A stretch of 64,000 nucleotides of DNA, from NCBI RefSeq assembly GCF_003054325.1, contig NZ_QBKU01000004.1, positions 310,001 to 374,000 of the forward strand. The letters run 5' to 3'. The DNA is from Sulfitobacter mediterraneus. GTDB lineage: Bacteria; Pseudomonadota; Alphaproteobacteria; Rhodobacterales; Rhodobacteraceae. The notes below the pieces were generated by a model. The model saw only the letters and a list, made by a program, of their open reading frames with translations. It had not been told where the DNA came from and ran no database searches. This document shows, in pieces, positions 1 through 9,114 of the stretch; position 1 is the stretch's first letter, and each line of letters begins with the position of its first letter. A program made the position numbers and the translations under genes.

Positions 1-1107
1 TCGGACGCGGTTTTGGATGCCTTCCTCAGCGAAGAGCCCGAAGCGCGGGTGGCGGCCGAAACCTTTGCCACCACCAACCGGGTGGTCATCGGCGGGGAGG
101 TCGGCCTCAGCGACAAAGAAAAGCTGGGTCAGTATCTGGACCAGATTGAAGACATCGCGCGGGCCTGTATCAAAGACATCGGCTATGAGCAGGACAAGTT
201 CCACCACGCCACCTGCGAGATTACCAACCTGTTGCACGGGCAATCTGCGCATATCGCGCAGGGGGTTGATGCCTCTGGCGACAAAGACGAGGGCGCGGGC
301 GATCAGGGCATCATGTTTGGTTTTGCAACCGACGAGACGCCCGAATTGATGCCAGCGCCGATCCATTACGCCCATGCGATCCTGCGCCGTTTGGCCGAGG
401 TGCGCAAAAACGGCACTGAACCAACGCTGCGCCCTGATGCCAAAAGCCAGCTGTCTGTGCGGTATGAAAATGGCAAGCCGGTTGGCGTAACGTCGATCGT
501 TCTGTCCACACAGCATGCCGATGAAAGCCAGACCAGCGATGACATTCGCGCGATTGTTGAGCCCTACATCCGCGAGCAGCTGCCCGAAGGGTGGATCACC
601 GATGCGACCGAGTGGTGGGTCAATCCCACTGGCAAATTCGTGATTGGCGGACCAGACGGCGATGCGGGCCTTACCGGGCGCAAGATCATCGTGGATACCT
701 ATGGCGGCGCGGCGCCCCACGGCGGCGGCGCGTTTTCCGGCAAAGATCCGACCAAGGTTGACCGGTCGGCGGCCTATGCGGCGCGCTATCTCGCCAAGAA
801 TGTTGTGGCCTCTGGCATGGCCAGCAAATGCACGATCCAGCTCAGCTATGCGATTGGGGTGAGCAAGCCATTGTCGATCTATTGTGACACCTTTGGCACG
901 GGCCAAGTGCGCGATGAGGACATTGAAAAGGCGATTGGTGCCACGATGGACCTGACGCCGCGCGGCATTCGTGAACATCTGCAGTTGAACCGCCCGATTT
1001 ACCAACGCACGGCAGCTTACGGTCACTTTGGCCGCGCACCGCAGGCGGATGGCGGTTTCAGCTGGGAAAAGACCGATCTGGCAGAGGCGTTGAAAGCCGC
1101 CGTTTGA
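1..1107 (+). CDS. metK: S-adenosylmethionine synthetase, 5' end cut by window
   Basis: Makes S-adenosylmethionine from methionine and ATP in the cytoplasm; the product feeds methylation, including TrmB just downstream. The frame is open from base 1 and reads [18 protein letters not shown], which in the family lies about 20-25 residues after the start, so the initiator and the HPDK motif lie outside the window. Both family signatures are visible: GAGDQG (near base 295) and [17 protein letters not shown] (near base 721). The C-terminus is complete and is followed by an intrinsic terminator. Any riboswitch ahead of this gene would be outside the window. Confidence 0.97.
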   Translation, partial: SDAVLDAFLSEEPEARVAAETFATTNRVVIGGEVGLSDKEKLGQYLDQIEDIARACIKDIGYEQDKFHHATCEITNLLHGQSAHIAQGVDASGDKDEGAGDQGIMFGFATDETPELMPAPIHYAHAILRRLAEVRKNGTEPTLRPDAKSQLSVRYENGKPVGVTSIVLSTQHADESQTSDDIRAIVEPYIREQLPEGWITDATEWWVNPTGKFVIGGPDGDAGLTGRKIIVDTYGGAAPHGGGAFSGKDPTKVDRSAAYAARYLAKNVVASGMASKCTIQLSYAIGVSKPLSIYCDTFGTGQVRDEDIEKAIGATMDLTPRGIREHLQLNRPIYQRTAAYGHFGRAPQADGGFSWEKTDLAEALKAAV

Positions 1108-1135
1108 TCGGCAGATCTAGAGATTTGGAATTAAA

Positions 1136-1160
1136 AAGGGGCCGCGATTGCGGCCCTTTA
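1136..1160 (+). terminator. Intrinsic terminator after metK
   Basis: A 10-bp stem (one G-T pair) at 1136-1145 and 1150-1159 closes a GATT loop and is followed by a T-rich run. It sits between convergent genes, so it may also serve the opposite strand, where the A tract becomes a T tract. Confidence 0.8.
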
Positions 1161-1176
1161 TCTTTGGTGCGCAGGC

Positions 1177-1953
1177 CTAATGCGGCATCCGTGCGAAGGG
1201 CGAAGGGGGTTTGCGTGGTTCGGTCAAATCGCCATTTGAACTTTCGCTGAGCGGGGTTAGCATTCCGCCAACAAGAGCTTCGCCCTGATAGCGCTCCATC
1301 TCGATCAGGAATTCCCACAAGGTCATACAAGAGCTGTCGATGCGGTCAAACTGATCCAATTGCGGTGCGCCTGCGTGTTCAGCGCCGGTGCGCAGATCGC
1401 GCAATTGCCGCATCATCCGGCTGACCATGGGTTTGATGTCGCGGGCGCATTGACCTGCAAAGTGCTCCAGTACTTTTTCCACCTCTTGCCGGGCATAGGT
1501 CTGAGCCTCGACCGCAATGGTCAGTTTCGATTTTTGCAAGGCGTTGTTGACCGCACGGTGAAAGGTGGCCGAGGACAGCTCGTCCTTGGTGAGGTAATCG
1601 GCACAGCCCCAATCCAGTGCCTGCTGCTCAATGTTATCTTGCCCAAGCCCGGTGATCATGATCGTGGCGGTGTTCAGGTTGCGCGGCGACAGGCGCACCA
1701 GTTCCAAAGCGTCCAAGCCATTGCCATCGGGCAGGTAGTAGTCAATCAGGATCAGCGAGAACGAGCTTTCCTCTATCCGACTGCGAAAATCGTTCAGGCT
1801 GCTGGCGTTGGAGACTGCGCAGGGAAAATCGAGGCTTGAGCAGAACCGGGCCAATCGGTGCCTGTCAAACCGTTCGTCATCCAGAATGAGAACCGCCGTG
1901 GGTTGCCCATTTGTGACAGATCCATGGGGCCGCAGGGGCGAGGGGCTGGGCAT
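1177..1953 (-). CDS. Stand-alone response regulator (REC plus helical C-terminus)
   Basis: 258 aa. Residues about 20-140 form a receiver domain: acidic pair Asp25-Asp26 (LILDDERFD), phospho-acceptor Asp71 in LILIDYYLPDG, Thr101 in IMITGLG and Lys123 in YLTKDE. No DNA-binding or GGDEF output domain follows; the remaining ~115 residues are predicted helical and charged and end in a Pro-rich tail. It therefore probably acts through protein contact, as a phosphorelay or adaptor protein. The ATG at 1953 is preferred over the upstream TTG because GAAAGGA lies seven bases before it. No kinase is adjacent, and it is convergent with metK. The pathway is unknown. Confidence 0.85.
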   Translation of the reverse strand: MPSPSPLRPHGSVTNGQPTAVLILDDERFDRHRLARFCSSLDFPCAVSNASSLNDFRSRIEESSFSLILIDYYLPDGNGLDALELVRLSPRNLNTATIMITGLGQDNIEQQALDWGCADYLTKDELSSATFHRAVNNALQKSKLTIAVEAQTYARQEVEKVLEHFAGQCARDIKPMVSRMMRQLRDLRTGAEHAGAPQLDQFDRIDSSCMTLWEFLIEMERYQGEALVGGMLTPLSESSNGDLTEPRKPPSPFARMPH

Positions 1954-2056
1954 GGAGTGTCCTTTCAACAAGTTTGGCCGACTATAGGCGTGAGGATATT
2001 ACCCAAGGCTTAATGCCCCCGTTGCAGCACGGCGCGGGCTTCGGTAAAGGCAGCGC

Positions 2057-2758
2057 ATGACACAGCCAACACGCCCCCGCCGCAATTTCTATGGTCGCCT
2101 CAAAGGCAAATCTCTCAAGAAATCCCAACAGGGGTATATTGAGCAAGATCTGGACGGGCTGTCGCCTGGCCCGGTGAGCTGGGAGGACAATCCCGAGCGG
2201 ACCCCTTTGGATCTGAAGGGGCTGTTTGATGGCAAGCCGGTTTGGCTTGAGATCGGCTTTGGCGGTGGTGAGCATCTGGTGCATCAAGCGGCGCAGAACC
2301 CTGATGTGGGGATCATCGGATGCGAGCCTTATATCAATGGTGTGGCGATGCTTTTGGGTAAGATCCGCCGGGCCGGTGTCGGCAATCTGGCGATCCACCC
2401 CGGCGACGTGCGCGATATGTTTGACGTGCTACCGCCAGAATCGATTGACCGGGCGTTTCTTTTGTATCCCGACCCATGGCCCAAGGCGCGGCATCACCGG
2501 CGCCGGTTTGTGACGCCTGAACACCTTGAACCTTTGGCGCGGGTGCTCAAACCCGGTGCAATGTTCCGTGTGGCCACGGATATTGAGGATTACGTGCGTC
2601 AGACCCTGGAGCAGGTACCGCAGTTCGGGTTTGAGTGGCTGGCCGAAGGACCGGAGGACTGGCGGCAGCCTTGGGAGGATTGGCTTTCGACGCGGTATGA
2701 GCGAAAGGCCCTGCGCGAGGGGCGGACCCCGCATTACCTGACCTTCCGCAAGACCTGA
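2057..2758 (+). CDS. trmB: tRNA (guanine-N7-)-methyltransferase
   Basis: Uses S-adenosylmethionine to methylate guanosine 46 in the variable loop of tRNAs. 233 aa, normal for the family. The SAM-binding loop is LEIGFGGGEH (residues 64-73) and the family signature PDPWPKARHHRRRF is at 138-151. The basic N-terminus (RPRRNFYGRLKGK) is typical of alphaproteobacterial TrmB and probably contacts tRNA. It is transcribed away from the response regulator. A composite hairpin repeat begins nine bases after the stop and probably ends the transcript. Confidence 0.96.
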   Translation: MTQPTRPRRNFYGRLKGKSLKKSQQGYIEQDLDGLSPGPVSWEDNPERTPLDLKGLFDGKPVWLEIGFGGGEHLVHQAAQNPDVGIIGCEPYINGVAMLLGKIRRAGVGNLAIHPGDVRDMFDVLPPESIDRAFLLYPDPWPKARHHRRRFVTPEHLEPLARVLKPGAMFRVATDIEDYVRQTLEQVPQFGFEWLAEGPEDWRQPWEDWLSTRYERKALREGRTPHYLTFRKT

Positions 2759-2766
2759 GCCGATTG

Positions 2767-2854
2767 TGCGGGCATGGCCCGCATTTGATTTTATTATGCT
2801 GATGAGGGGCACTGGCCCCTCAAACTCCCCCAGAGGTTTTCTGGCCAAATGAAG
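2767..2854 (+). repeat. Composite double-hairpin repeat, copy 1
   Basis: Hairpin 1 is TGCGGGC-ATG-GCCCGCA (2767-2783), followed by ATTTGATTTTATT. Hairpin 2 is GAGGGGC-ACT-GGCCCCTC and leads into a C-run and the tail TTTTCTGGCCAAATGAAG, ending at 2854. The same order recurs at 9023-9104 and 43451-43523. Hairpin 1 with its T-rich linker could terminate trmB; hairpin 2 and the tail are not needed for that. Confidence 0.75.
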
Positions 2855-2938
2855 TTTGGGTGCAGCGCCGTTGCGGATGGCATGGACGTGGTTTCATGGC
2901 TGCGTTAGAAGCGTTTTGAACAAAGTAAGGACGCTAAC

Positions 2939-4291
2939 ATGTCGAGCCACGGTGCCCCCATTCCTATGACTTCTACCGCTTGCGGTCCCTTGACCGGTGT
3001 GGCCGAAGTGCCGGGTGACAAGTCGATCTCGCACAGGTCGTTGATTTTGGGTGCGATGGCGGTGGGCGAGACCACGATCAATGGCCTTTTGGAAGGGCAG
3101 GATGTGCTTGATACCGCTAAAGCAATGCGGGCCTTTGGTGCAGAGGTGACCGATCACGGCGGCGGGTCTTGGTCAGTGCAGGGTGTTGGTGTCGGCGGGT
3201 TTGCCGAGCCGGAGAATGTGATTGATTGCGGCAATTCCGGCACCGGTGTGCGGCTGATCATGGGGGCGATGGCGACATCTCCGATCACGGCGACCTTTAC
3301 CGGGGATGCAAGCCTCAACGGGCGGCCAATGGCACGGATTACCGACCCTTTGGCGTTGTTCGGGTGTCAGTCGGTTGGCCGCAAGGGGGGGCGTTTGCCG
3401 ATGACCCTTGTGGGGGCGGCTGATCCGGTTCCTGTGCGGTATGAGGTGCCGGTGCCGTCGGCTCAGGTGAAATCCGCGGTTTTGCTGGCCGGATTGAACA
3501 CGCCGGGCCAGACCGTTGTGATTGAGGCCGAAGCCACGCGTGATCATACCGAGCGGATGCTGGCCGGGTTTGGTGCAGAAGTAACCGTAGAACAGACAGA
3601 TGCGGGCCGCGTGATCACACTCACCGGGCAGCCAGAGTTGAAGCCGCAGCATATTGACGTGCCGCGCGACCCATCTTCGGCGGCGTTTCCGGTTTGTGCA
3701 GCGCTTATTGTGCCGGGGTCGGATGTTCTGGTGCCGGGGATCGGTTTGAACCCGACGCGGGCGGGTGTCTTTACCACGCTGCGCGAGATGGGTGCGGATT
3801 TGACCTATGAGAACGAATGCGAAGAGGGCGGTGAGCCTGTCGCTGATCTGCGGGCGCGGTTTTCGCCGAACCTCAAGGGGATCGAAGTGCCACCCGAGCG
3901 TGCCGCGTCGATGATTGATGAGTATCCGGTATTGTCGGTTGTTGCCGCCTTTGCCGAAGGGCAGACTGTGATGCGCGGTGTGAAAGAGTTGCGCGTGAAG
4001 GAAAGCGACCGGATTGACGCGATGGCCACGGGTTTGCGGGGCAATGGCATTGAGGTTGAGGATGGACCCGATTGGTGGATCGTCACGGGGCGCGGCCATG
4101 GTGAGGTGCCGGGTGGTGCGACCTGTGCCAGCCATCTGGATCACCGGATTGCGATGTCCTTTATGATCTTGGGCATGGCGTCGCAAAAGCCTGTTCAGTT
4201 GGATGATGGCGGGCCAATTGCCACGTCCTTTCCGATATTCGAGCCGTTGATGCAGCAGCTGGGTGCGCAGGTGACGCGCAACGCGGGCTGA
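2939..4291 (+). CDS. aroA: 3-phosphoshikimate 1-carboxyvinyltransferase (EPSP synthase)
   Basis: Sixth step of the shikimate pathway: joins phosphoenolpyruvate to shikimate-3-phosphate. 450 aa. Substrate-binding residues are visible: Lys28, Ser29 and Arg33 in GDKSISHR, Asp327 in MIDEYP, and Lys354/Arg358 in RVKESDR. Several blocks resemble class II (CP4-like) enzymes ([18 protein letters not shown]), but the PEP-site loop is CGNSGTGVR, with Gly101 where CP4 has Ala. The start is the first ATG after TAAGGA. The next gene's ATG shares one base with this stop (TGATG), so the two are probably translationally coupled. Confidence 0.97.
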   Translation: MSSHGAPIPMTSTACGPLTGVAEVPGDKSISHRSLILGAMAVGETTINGLLEGQDVLDTAKAMRAFGAEVTDHGGGSWSVQGVGVGGFAEPENVIDCGNSGTGVRLIMGAMATSPITATFTGDASLNGRPMARITDPLALFGCQSVGRKGGRLPMTLVGAADPVPVRYEVPVPSAQVKSAVLLAGLNTPGQTVVIEAEATRDHTERMLAGFGAEVTVEQTDAGRVITLTGQPELKPQHIDVPRDPSSAAFPVCAALIVPGSDVLVPGIGLNPTRAGVFTTLREMGADLTYENECEEGGEPVADLRARFSPNLKGIEVPPERAASMIDEYPVLSVVAAFAEGQTVMRGVKELRVKESDRIDAMATGLRGNGIEVEDGPDWWIVTGRGHGEVPGGATCASHLDHRIAMSFMILGMASQKPVQLDDGGPIATSFPIFEPLMQQLGAQVTRNAG

Positions 4292-4806
4292 TGACGCTGG
4301 GCCGTTTGGTCAGACTGTCCGGAGCGATCTCGCTTGCGCTTTTTCTGGTGTTGGCGGCGTTGTCGAAAGGATGGTTGGAGCCAGACGGGATGCTGATCTT
4401 TGACAGCCGGTTGGGCGGGTACTCTTTGGCGGAGGCCGAGATTTATCGGGGGATGCTGGATGCGGGGCAAAAGCAGCTTTATCTGGGCTGGTTTCGATGG
4501 CTGGACACCGTGTTTCCGGTTCTTCTGACGATTTGCCTGTCGGGTATTCTGTGGGGGCAAGCGCGCGGGGTGCATCCGGCCATGCGCCTGTCATTGATGG
4601 TCATTCCGGCAGCATATTTGGTGATGGATCTGGCCGAAAATGCCTTGGTGGCTGATATGTTGCGCAGCGCGGCGTTGGATGCAGAATCGGTGGCGCTGGC
4701 CAGTGGATTTACCATGGCGAAATGGGGCTTTCTGGCGCTGGCATGTGCCATTTGCCTTTGGGCATGGCGCTGGGCGCCAAAACAACGTGCAAGGGGCGGG
4801 TCATGA
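4291..4806 (+). CDS. Small inner-membrane protein, function unknown
   Basis: 171 aa with about four predicted membrane helices (near residues 9-27, 71-90, 99-117 and 140-160). An acidic/amide motif, [12 protein letters not shown], follows the third helix. I do not recognise a named family. It is wedged between aroA (one-base overlap) and cmk (ATGA overlap), so it is translated with core metabolic genes, but nothing in the sequence ties it to aromatic amino acid or nucleotide synthesis. Confidence 0.8.
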   Translation: MTLGRLVRLSGAISLALFLVLAALSKGWLEPDGMLIFDSRLGGYSLAEAEIYRGMLDAGQKQLYLGWFRWLDTVFPVLLTICLSGILWGQARGVHPAMRLSLMVIPAAYLVMDLAENALVADMLRSAALDAESVALASGFTMAKWGFLALACAICLWAWRWAPKQRARGGS

Positions 4807-5441
4807 CAACAAACGGCTTTACCGTGGCGATTGACGGGCCTGCGGCCTCTGGCAAGGGCACAATTTCCAAGGCGGTCGCGGCGCATTTTGGGTTTGCGCA
4901 TCTGGACACTGGTTTGCTGTACAGGGCGGTGGCAGGGAAGACCTTGCAGGGGCAGTCTCCGGCAGAGGCAGCGCGCGCGCTGGTGCCGGGGGATCTGGAG
5001 CATGACGATTTGCGGCGTCCGTCCGTGGCCCAAGAGGCCAGCCGGGTAGCGGCGATCCCCGAGGTGCGGGCGGCCTTGGTCGATTTTCAACGCAGTTTTG
5101 CGGCGCGGGCGGGCGGTGCGGTGCTGGATGGGCGCGACATCGGGACGGTGATATGCCCGCAGGCGCAGGTGAAACTGTTTGTCACGGCAGATGCAGAGGT
5201 ACGGGCAGAACGGCGTTATGCAGAGCTGTCGGGCAAGGGCATGGATGTGACACCCGAAGAGGTGTTGAAAGACGTGCTGGCGCGGGATGCGCGGGATATG
5301 GGACGCGCCGATGCACCGCTCAAACCTGCAGAAGATGCAGTGCGGATTGATACGTCGAATATGGCGATTGCCGATGCGGTGGCGGAGGTTACTGCGTTGA
5401 TCCAAGGGGTTTTGGACCAGATGCCGGACAAGGGTGCATAG
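4803..5441 (+). CDS. cmk: Cytidylate kinase
   Basis: Phosphorylates CMP and dCMP with ATP in the cytoplasm. 212 aa. The Walker A loop GPAASGKGT begins at residue 10, followed by [12 protein letters not shown], the GRDIGTVI block and the C-terminal RIDTSN motif of the family. The ATG at 4803 overlaps the preceding stop as ATGA. An earlier in-frame start at 4722 would lie inside the membrane-protein gene and adds no family-like sequence. The order aroA-cmk-rpsA is usual in alphaproteobacteria. Confidence 0.96.
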   Translation: MTTNGFTVAIDGPAASGKGTISKAVAAHFGFAHLDTGLLYRAVAGKTLQGQSPAEAARALVPGDLEHDDLRRPSVAQEASRVAAIPEVRAALVDFQRSFAARAGGAVLDGRDIGTVICPQAQVKLFVTADAEVRAERRYAELSGKGMDVTPEEVLKDVLARDARDMGRADAPLKPAEDAVRIDTSNMAIADAVAEVTALIQGVLDQMPDKGA

Positions 5442-5571
5442 GCGGTTTCTTTGAGGGAACCGGGCCGGGGTTTTGGGAAGCATGCACGCTCAGGCACGGG
5501 TGCGGCTGAAAGCGGGTGATTGTTCCGGCCCAAGCGCACAGCGCCGAGGCAGACAATTAGGGCTTTGGCCC

Positions 5572-5600
5572 TTGCAGTGTTGGGGCATTTGGCCTATACG
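5572..5600 (+). promoter_or_regulatory. Predicted sigma-70-type promoter of rpsA
   Basis: TTGCAG at 5572-5577 and TATACG at 5595-5600 are separated by exactly 17 bases. The site lies in the 334-base gap between cmk and rpsA and leaves a leader of about 170 bases. This suits a highly expressed ribosomal gene that must be made independently of cmk. Confidence 0.65.
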
Positions 5601-5647
5601 CGCGTCTGTCTAAGGGGCGGATACAGCTTCGGACACAATTTGCGGGC

Positions 5648-5678
5648 AGGGTCGGTTTCAACCGGCCCTCTTTCTTTT
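5648..5678 (+). promoter_or_regulatory. Terminator-like hairpin in the rpsA leader
   Basis: AGGGTCGG (5648-5655) pairs with CCGGCCCT (5662-5669), with one G-T pair and a six-base loop. CTTTCTTTTGTG follows. The hairpin lies downstream of the predicted rpsA promoter and about 100 bases before the ATG, so on the rpsA transcript it would act as an attenuator or a processing site, not as the cmk terminator alone. Confidence 0.5.
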
Positions 5679-5775
5679 GTGTTTGATGCCCGCGCGGCGG
5701 ACCAATTTCATTCCAAGACCGGCGGAGACAACCGCGCGGCCAGTAAACAAGTCTAGATTAGGAAAAATACGCTAC

Positions 5776-7449
5776 ATGGCGAATATGATGGACGAGTTTG
5801 AAGCACTCTTGAACGAAAGCTTCGAAATGGACACCCCCGAAGAGGGTTCCGTAGTTAAAGGCAAGGTGATCGCGATCGAAGCGGGCCAGGCCATCATCGA
5901 CGTAGGCTACAAAATGGAAGGCCGCGTTGAGTTGAAAGAATTTGCCGAACCAGGCGAAGCTCCAAATGTTGAAGTCGGCCAAGAGGTCGAAGTTTTCCTC
6001 CGTCAGGTCGAAAACTCCCGCGGTGAAGCAGTTATCTCCCGCGAGATGGCCCGCCGCGAGGAAGCATGGGATCGTCTGGAAAAAGCCTATGCCGCAGAAG
6101 AACGCGTCGAAGGCGCGATCTTTGGCCGCGTAAAAGGTGGCTTTACTGTCGATCTGGGCGGCGCAGTCGCGTTCCTGCCCGGCTCTCAGGTTGATGTGCG
6201 CCCCGTGCGCGATGCGGGCCCATTGATGGGTCTCAAGCAGCCATTCCAGGTTCTGAAAATGGACCGCCGCCGTGGCAACATCGTTGTATCGCGTCGTGCG
6301 ATCCTCGAAGAATCACGTGCCGAACAGCGTGCCGAAGTGATCGGCAACCTGACCGAAGGTCAGACCGTTGACGGTGTGGTCAAGAACATCACCGAATACG
6401 GTGCGTTTGTTGATCTGGGCGGCGTTGACGGCTTGTTGCACGTCACAGACATGGCATGGCGCCGTGTGAACCACCCATCCGAGATCCTGACGATTGGTGA
6501 AACCATCAAGGTTCAGGTCATCAAGATCAACAAAGAGACACACCGTATCTCCTTGGGCATGAAACAGTTGCAAGAAGATCCATGGGATCTGGTTGCGGCG
6601 AAATACCCGCTGGAATCCTCGCACACTGGCCGCGTGACCAACATCACCGATTACGGCGCCTTTGTTGAGCTGGAGCCGGGCGTTGAGGGTCTGGTGCACG
6701 TGTCCGAAATGTCTTGGACCAAAAAGAACGTACACCCAGGCAAGATCGTTTCCACATCTCAGGAAGTCGAAGTCATGGTTCTGGAAATCGACGGTGCCAA
6801 GCGCCGCGTTTCCCTTGGTCTCAAGCAGACCATGCGCAACCCATGGGAAGTGTTTGCAGAAACACACCCTGAAGGCACCGAAGTTGAAGGCGAAGTCAAA
6901 AACATCACCGAATTCGGTCTGTTTGTTGGCCTGCCAGGCGACATCGACGGCATGGTTCACCTGTCTGACCTCAGCTGGGACGAGCGCGGCGAAGACGCGA
7001 TCCAGAACTACCGCAAGGGCGACATGGTCGGCGCGGTTGTGTCCGAAGTTGACGTCGAGAAAGAGCGTATCTCGCTCTCCATCAAAGGTGTTGGCGGCGA
7101 CAAGTTCGCAGAAGCGGTTGGCGGCGTGAAGCGCGGCTCTATCGTGACTGTGAATGTGACCTCGATCGAAGAGGGCGGCATCGAAGTGGAATATGAAGGC
7201 ATGAAATCCTTCATCCGTCGCTCCGATCTGTCCCGTGACCGTGCAGAGCAGCGCCCAGAGCGTTTCTCGGTCGGTGACAAGGTCGACGTGCGCATCACCA
7301 ACGTGGACGCCAAGGCACACCGTTTGGGCGTGTCCATCAAGGCCCGCGAAATCGCCGAAGAAAAAGAAGCGGTTGAACAGTATGGTTCCTCCGATTCCGG
7401 CGCATCCTTGGGTGATATCCTTGGTGCAGCTCTGAAGGGCGACGAGTGA
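5776..7449 (+). CDS. rpsA: 30S ribosomal protein S1
   Basis: 557 aa, the usual length for six-domain S1. S1/OB repeats follow one another from about residue 21 to 517; typical strands are GAFVDLGGVDGLLHVTDMAW and GAFVELEPGVEGLVHVSEMSW. S1 helps the small subunit bind and unfold mRNA. The ATG at 5776 follows AGGAAAAA; in-frame codons upstream (from 5677) fall in the leader and do not look like S1. Codon use is strongly biased (GTT, CGC, GAA), as in highly expressed genes. A strong terminator follows. Confidence 0.98.
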   Translation: MANMMDEFEALLNESFEMDTPEEGSVVKGKVIAIEAGQAIIDVGYKMEGRVELKEFAEPGEAPNVEVGQEVEVFLRQVENSRGEAVISREMARREEAWDRLEKAYAAEERVEGAIFGRVKGGFTVDLGGAVAFLPGSQVDVRPVRDAGPLMGLKQPFQVLKMDRRRGNIVVSRRAILEESRAEQRAEVIGNLTEGQTVDGVVKNITEYGAFVDLGGVDGLLHVTDMAWRRVNHPSEILTIGETIKVQVIKINKETHRISLGMKQLQEDPWDLVAAKYPLESSHTGRVTNITDYGAFVELEPGVEGLVHVSEMSWTKKNVHPGKIVSTSQEVEVMVLEIDGAKRRVSLGLKQTMRNPWEVFAETHPEGTEVEGEVKNITEFGLFVGLPGDIDGMVHLSDLSWDERGEDAIQNYRKGDMVGAVVSEVDVEKERISLSIKGVGGDKFAEAVGGVKRGSIVTVNVTSIEEGGIEVEYEGMKSFIRRSDLSRDRAEQRPERFSVGDKVDVRITNVDAKAHRLGVSIKAREIAEEKEAVEQYGSSDSGASLGDILGAALKGDE

Positions 7450-7476
7450 TCTGCTAGATCTCAACGCATAGAATTG

Positions 7477-7513
7477 AATGGCCCCGCAGCGCATGTTGCG
7501 GGGCCATTTTTTT
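7477..7513 (+). terminator. Intrinsic terminator after rpsA
   Basis: A 12-bp perfect stem (7477-7488 with 7497-7508) runs straight into a T tract of seven bases. It is the clearest terminator in the window. Confidence 0.93.
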
Positions 7514-7731
7514 GCGAATCGCCCGGATTTGAAGGTGGGCGCTGGGCGCATTTACCGGGCTGAAAGGGCAAATCGCAGGGTGACCCAGCGGAAAATTGCC
7601 TGAAAACAGTGCCTTCTGCCGAAAAAACCCGACAGACGGGCGCAAGGATCACTTCCCGATTGAAAGGTTTCTTCCTATAGTCGTCTTTTAGCAGCAAAAA
7701 AACATATAGACGTCTCGGGGGGGATAATTCG

Positions 7732-8016
7732 ATGATCCGGTCAGAACTGATCCAGAAAATTGCAGACGACAATCCACATTTGTACCAACGCGATGTTGAA
7801 CGGATCGTGAATACCATCTTTGACGAGATCACCAGCGCCATGGCGCAGGGCGACCGTGTTGAGCTGCGCGGTTTTGGCGCGTTTTCCGTCAAGAAGCGAG
7901 ATGCCAGAGTGGGCCGTAACCCGCGCACCGGTGAGGCGGTCAATGTTGAGGAAAAACATGTGCCCTTCTTCAAGACCGGAAAACTGTTGCGGGATCGGTT
8001 AAACGGGAAAGCCTGA
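7732..8016 (+). CDS. ihfB: Integration host factor subunit beta
   Basis: 94 aa HU/IHF-family DNA-bending protein. It pairs with IhfA to bend DNA at promoters and recombination sites. Visible hallmarks are [19 protein letters not shown] at the N-terminus, the [10 protein letters not shown] strand and the [10 protein letters not shown] tip of the DNA-binding arm. A GGGGGGGA purine run just before ATTCG-ATG is the ribosome site. The gap after the rpsA terminator (7514-7731) holds no gene; it is A/T-rich near 7670-7710 and presumably carries the promoter, but no clear -35/-10 pair was found. Confidence 0.96.
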   Translation: MIRSELIQKIADDNPHLYQRDVERIVNTIFDEITSAMAQGDRVELRGFGAFSVKKRDARVGRNPRTGEAVNVEEKHVPFFKTGKLLRDRLNGKA

Positions 8017-8366
8017 TGCGTTACGTTCGCTACTTTTGCATTGCCATTTTTGCAGTGGCCCTCATCTCTGTGGCACTGGCCAATCGTGCGATTGTGCCGC
8101 TCAAGATTCTGCCCACTGAGGTGTCGCATTGGTTTGCGGTGAACCCGCAGATCGAACTGCCGCTGTTTCTGGTGATCCTTGGTAGCATTGTTGCCGGTCT
8201 GTTGGTGGGGTTTGTCTGGGAATGGATCCGCGAATACGGCCAACGTGCAGAAGCGGCGCGGCAAGCCCGCGAAATGCGCCGGCTGGAGCGTGAGGTCGCC
8301 CGGCTTAAGGGCGAAAAGCATCAGGGCAAGGACGAGGTTCTCGCGCTGCTCGACGAGGCCAGCTGA
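8016..8366 (+). CDS. lapA: LapA-type (DUF1049) membrane protein
   Basis: 116 aa. Two membrane helices (about residues 5-24 and 48-68) are followed by a charged coiled-coil tail rich in Arg and Glu, the layout of LapA/DUF1049 lipopolysaccharide-assembly proteins. In E. coli LapA works with LapB to control LpxC and so LPS synthesis; no lapB is adjacent here. The start codon shares one base with the ihfB stop (TGATG). Confidence 0.82.
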   Translation: MRYVRYFCIAIFAVALISVALANRAIVPLKILPTEVSHWFAVNPQIELPLFLVILGSIVAGLLVGFVWEWIREYGQRAEAARQAREMRRLEREVARLKGEKHQGKDEVLALLDEAS

Positions 8367-8374
8367 GGCCAGCC

Positions 8375-9022
8375 ATGCCTGCACAAGTGAATGTGAAAAT
8401 CTGCGGTCTGACCGATCGCGCGTCTTTGGACGCCGCCGTGGCGGCGGGGGCGCGCTATGTCGGATTGGTATTTTTCGAGAAATCTCCGCGCCATATTGGC
8501 TTGCCCGAGGCGGCAGAGCTGGCCGCCGCGATCCCTGAGGGCATCTGCAAGGTGGCGCTGGTCGTGGATGCGCCCAATGAATTTCTGGACCGTTTGGTGG
8601 CCGAGGTGCCGCTGGACATGTTGCAGCTTCATGGCAAGGAAAGCCCTGCACGGGTGACAGAAATCAAAGCCCGTTATGGCCTGCCGGTGATGAAGGCTGT
8701 GGGGATTGCCGATGCCAGCGATCTGCCCGCGCTTGAGGCCTATATGCAGGTTGCCGATCAGATCCTTGTCGATGCCAAGCCACCGAAAGAAGCCGTCCTG
8801 CCCGGCGGCAACGGGTTGGCCTTTGACTGGCGTTTGATTGCCGGGCGCCGCTGGCCGGTGCCATGGATGTTGGCCGGAGGTTTGACGCCGGACAATGTGG
8901 AAGAGGCGATTGCGATGACCGGCGCAAATCAGGTGGATGTGTCATCCGGGGTGGAGCAGGCGCCCGGCGAAAAAGATACATTGAAGATCGCGGCGTTTTG
9001 CGGCGCGGCCCATGGCAATTGA
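8375..9022 (+). CDS. trpF: Phosphoribosylanthranilate isomerase
   Basis: Third step of tryptophan synthesis from anthranilate. 215 aa TIM barrel. The catalytic cysteine is in VKICGLTD near the N-terminus, the catalytic Asp is in LVDAK, and the phosphate-binding strands are [12 protein letters not shown] and VDVSSGVE. It starts eight bases after lapA and probably shares its transcript. In many alphaproteobacteria trpB and trpA follow; here the gene is followed at once by a hairpin repeat and a convergent gene, so the rest of trp is elsewhere. Confidence 0.96.
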   Translation: MPAQVNVKICGLTDRASLDAAVAAGARYVGLVFFEKSPRHIGLPEAAELAAAIPEGICKVALVVDAPNEFLDRLVAEVPLDMLQLHGKESPARVTEIKARYGLPVMKAVGIADASDLPALEAYMQVADQILVDAKPPKEAVLPGGNGLAFDWRLIAGRRWPVPWMLAGGLTPDNVEEAIAMTGANQVDVSSGVEQAPGEKDTLKIAAFCGAAHGN

Positions 9023-9104
9023 GCAGCTGCGCTGCATTTGATCTATTTTTGGATGGGGGGCTTTGCCCCCCAAACCCCCCAGAAGTTTTTCTGGCCAAAT
9101 GAAG
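9023..9104 (+). repeat. Composite double-hairpin repeat, copy 2
   Basis: Starts at the base after the trpF stop. Hairpin 1 is GCAGC-TGC-GCTGC (9023-9035), then ATTTGATCTATTTTT. Hairpin 2 is GGGGGGC-TTT-GCCCCCC, then a C-run and TTTTTCTGGCCAAATGAAG ending at 9104. It fills the whole gap between trpF and the convergent phosphomutase gene. Confidence 0.8.
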
Positions 9105-9114
9105 AACGGCCGGA

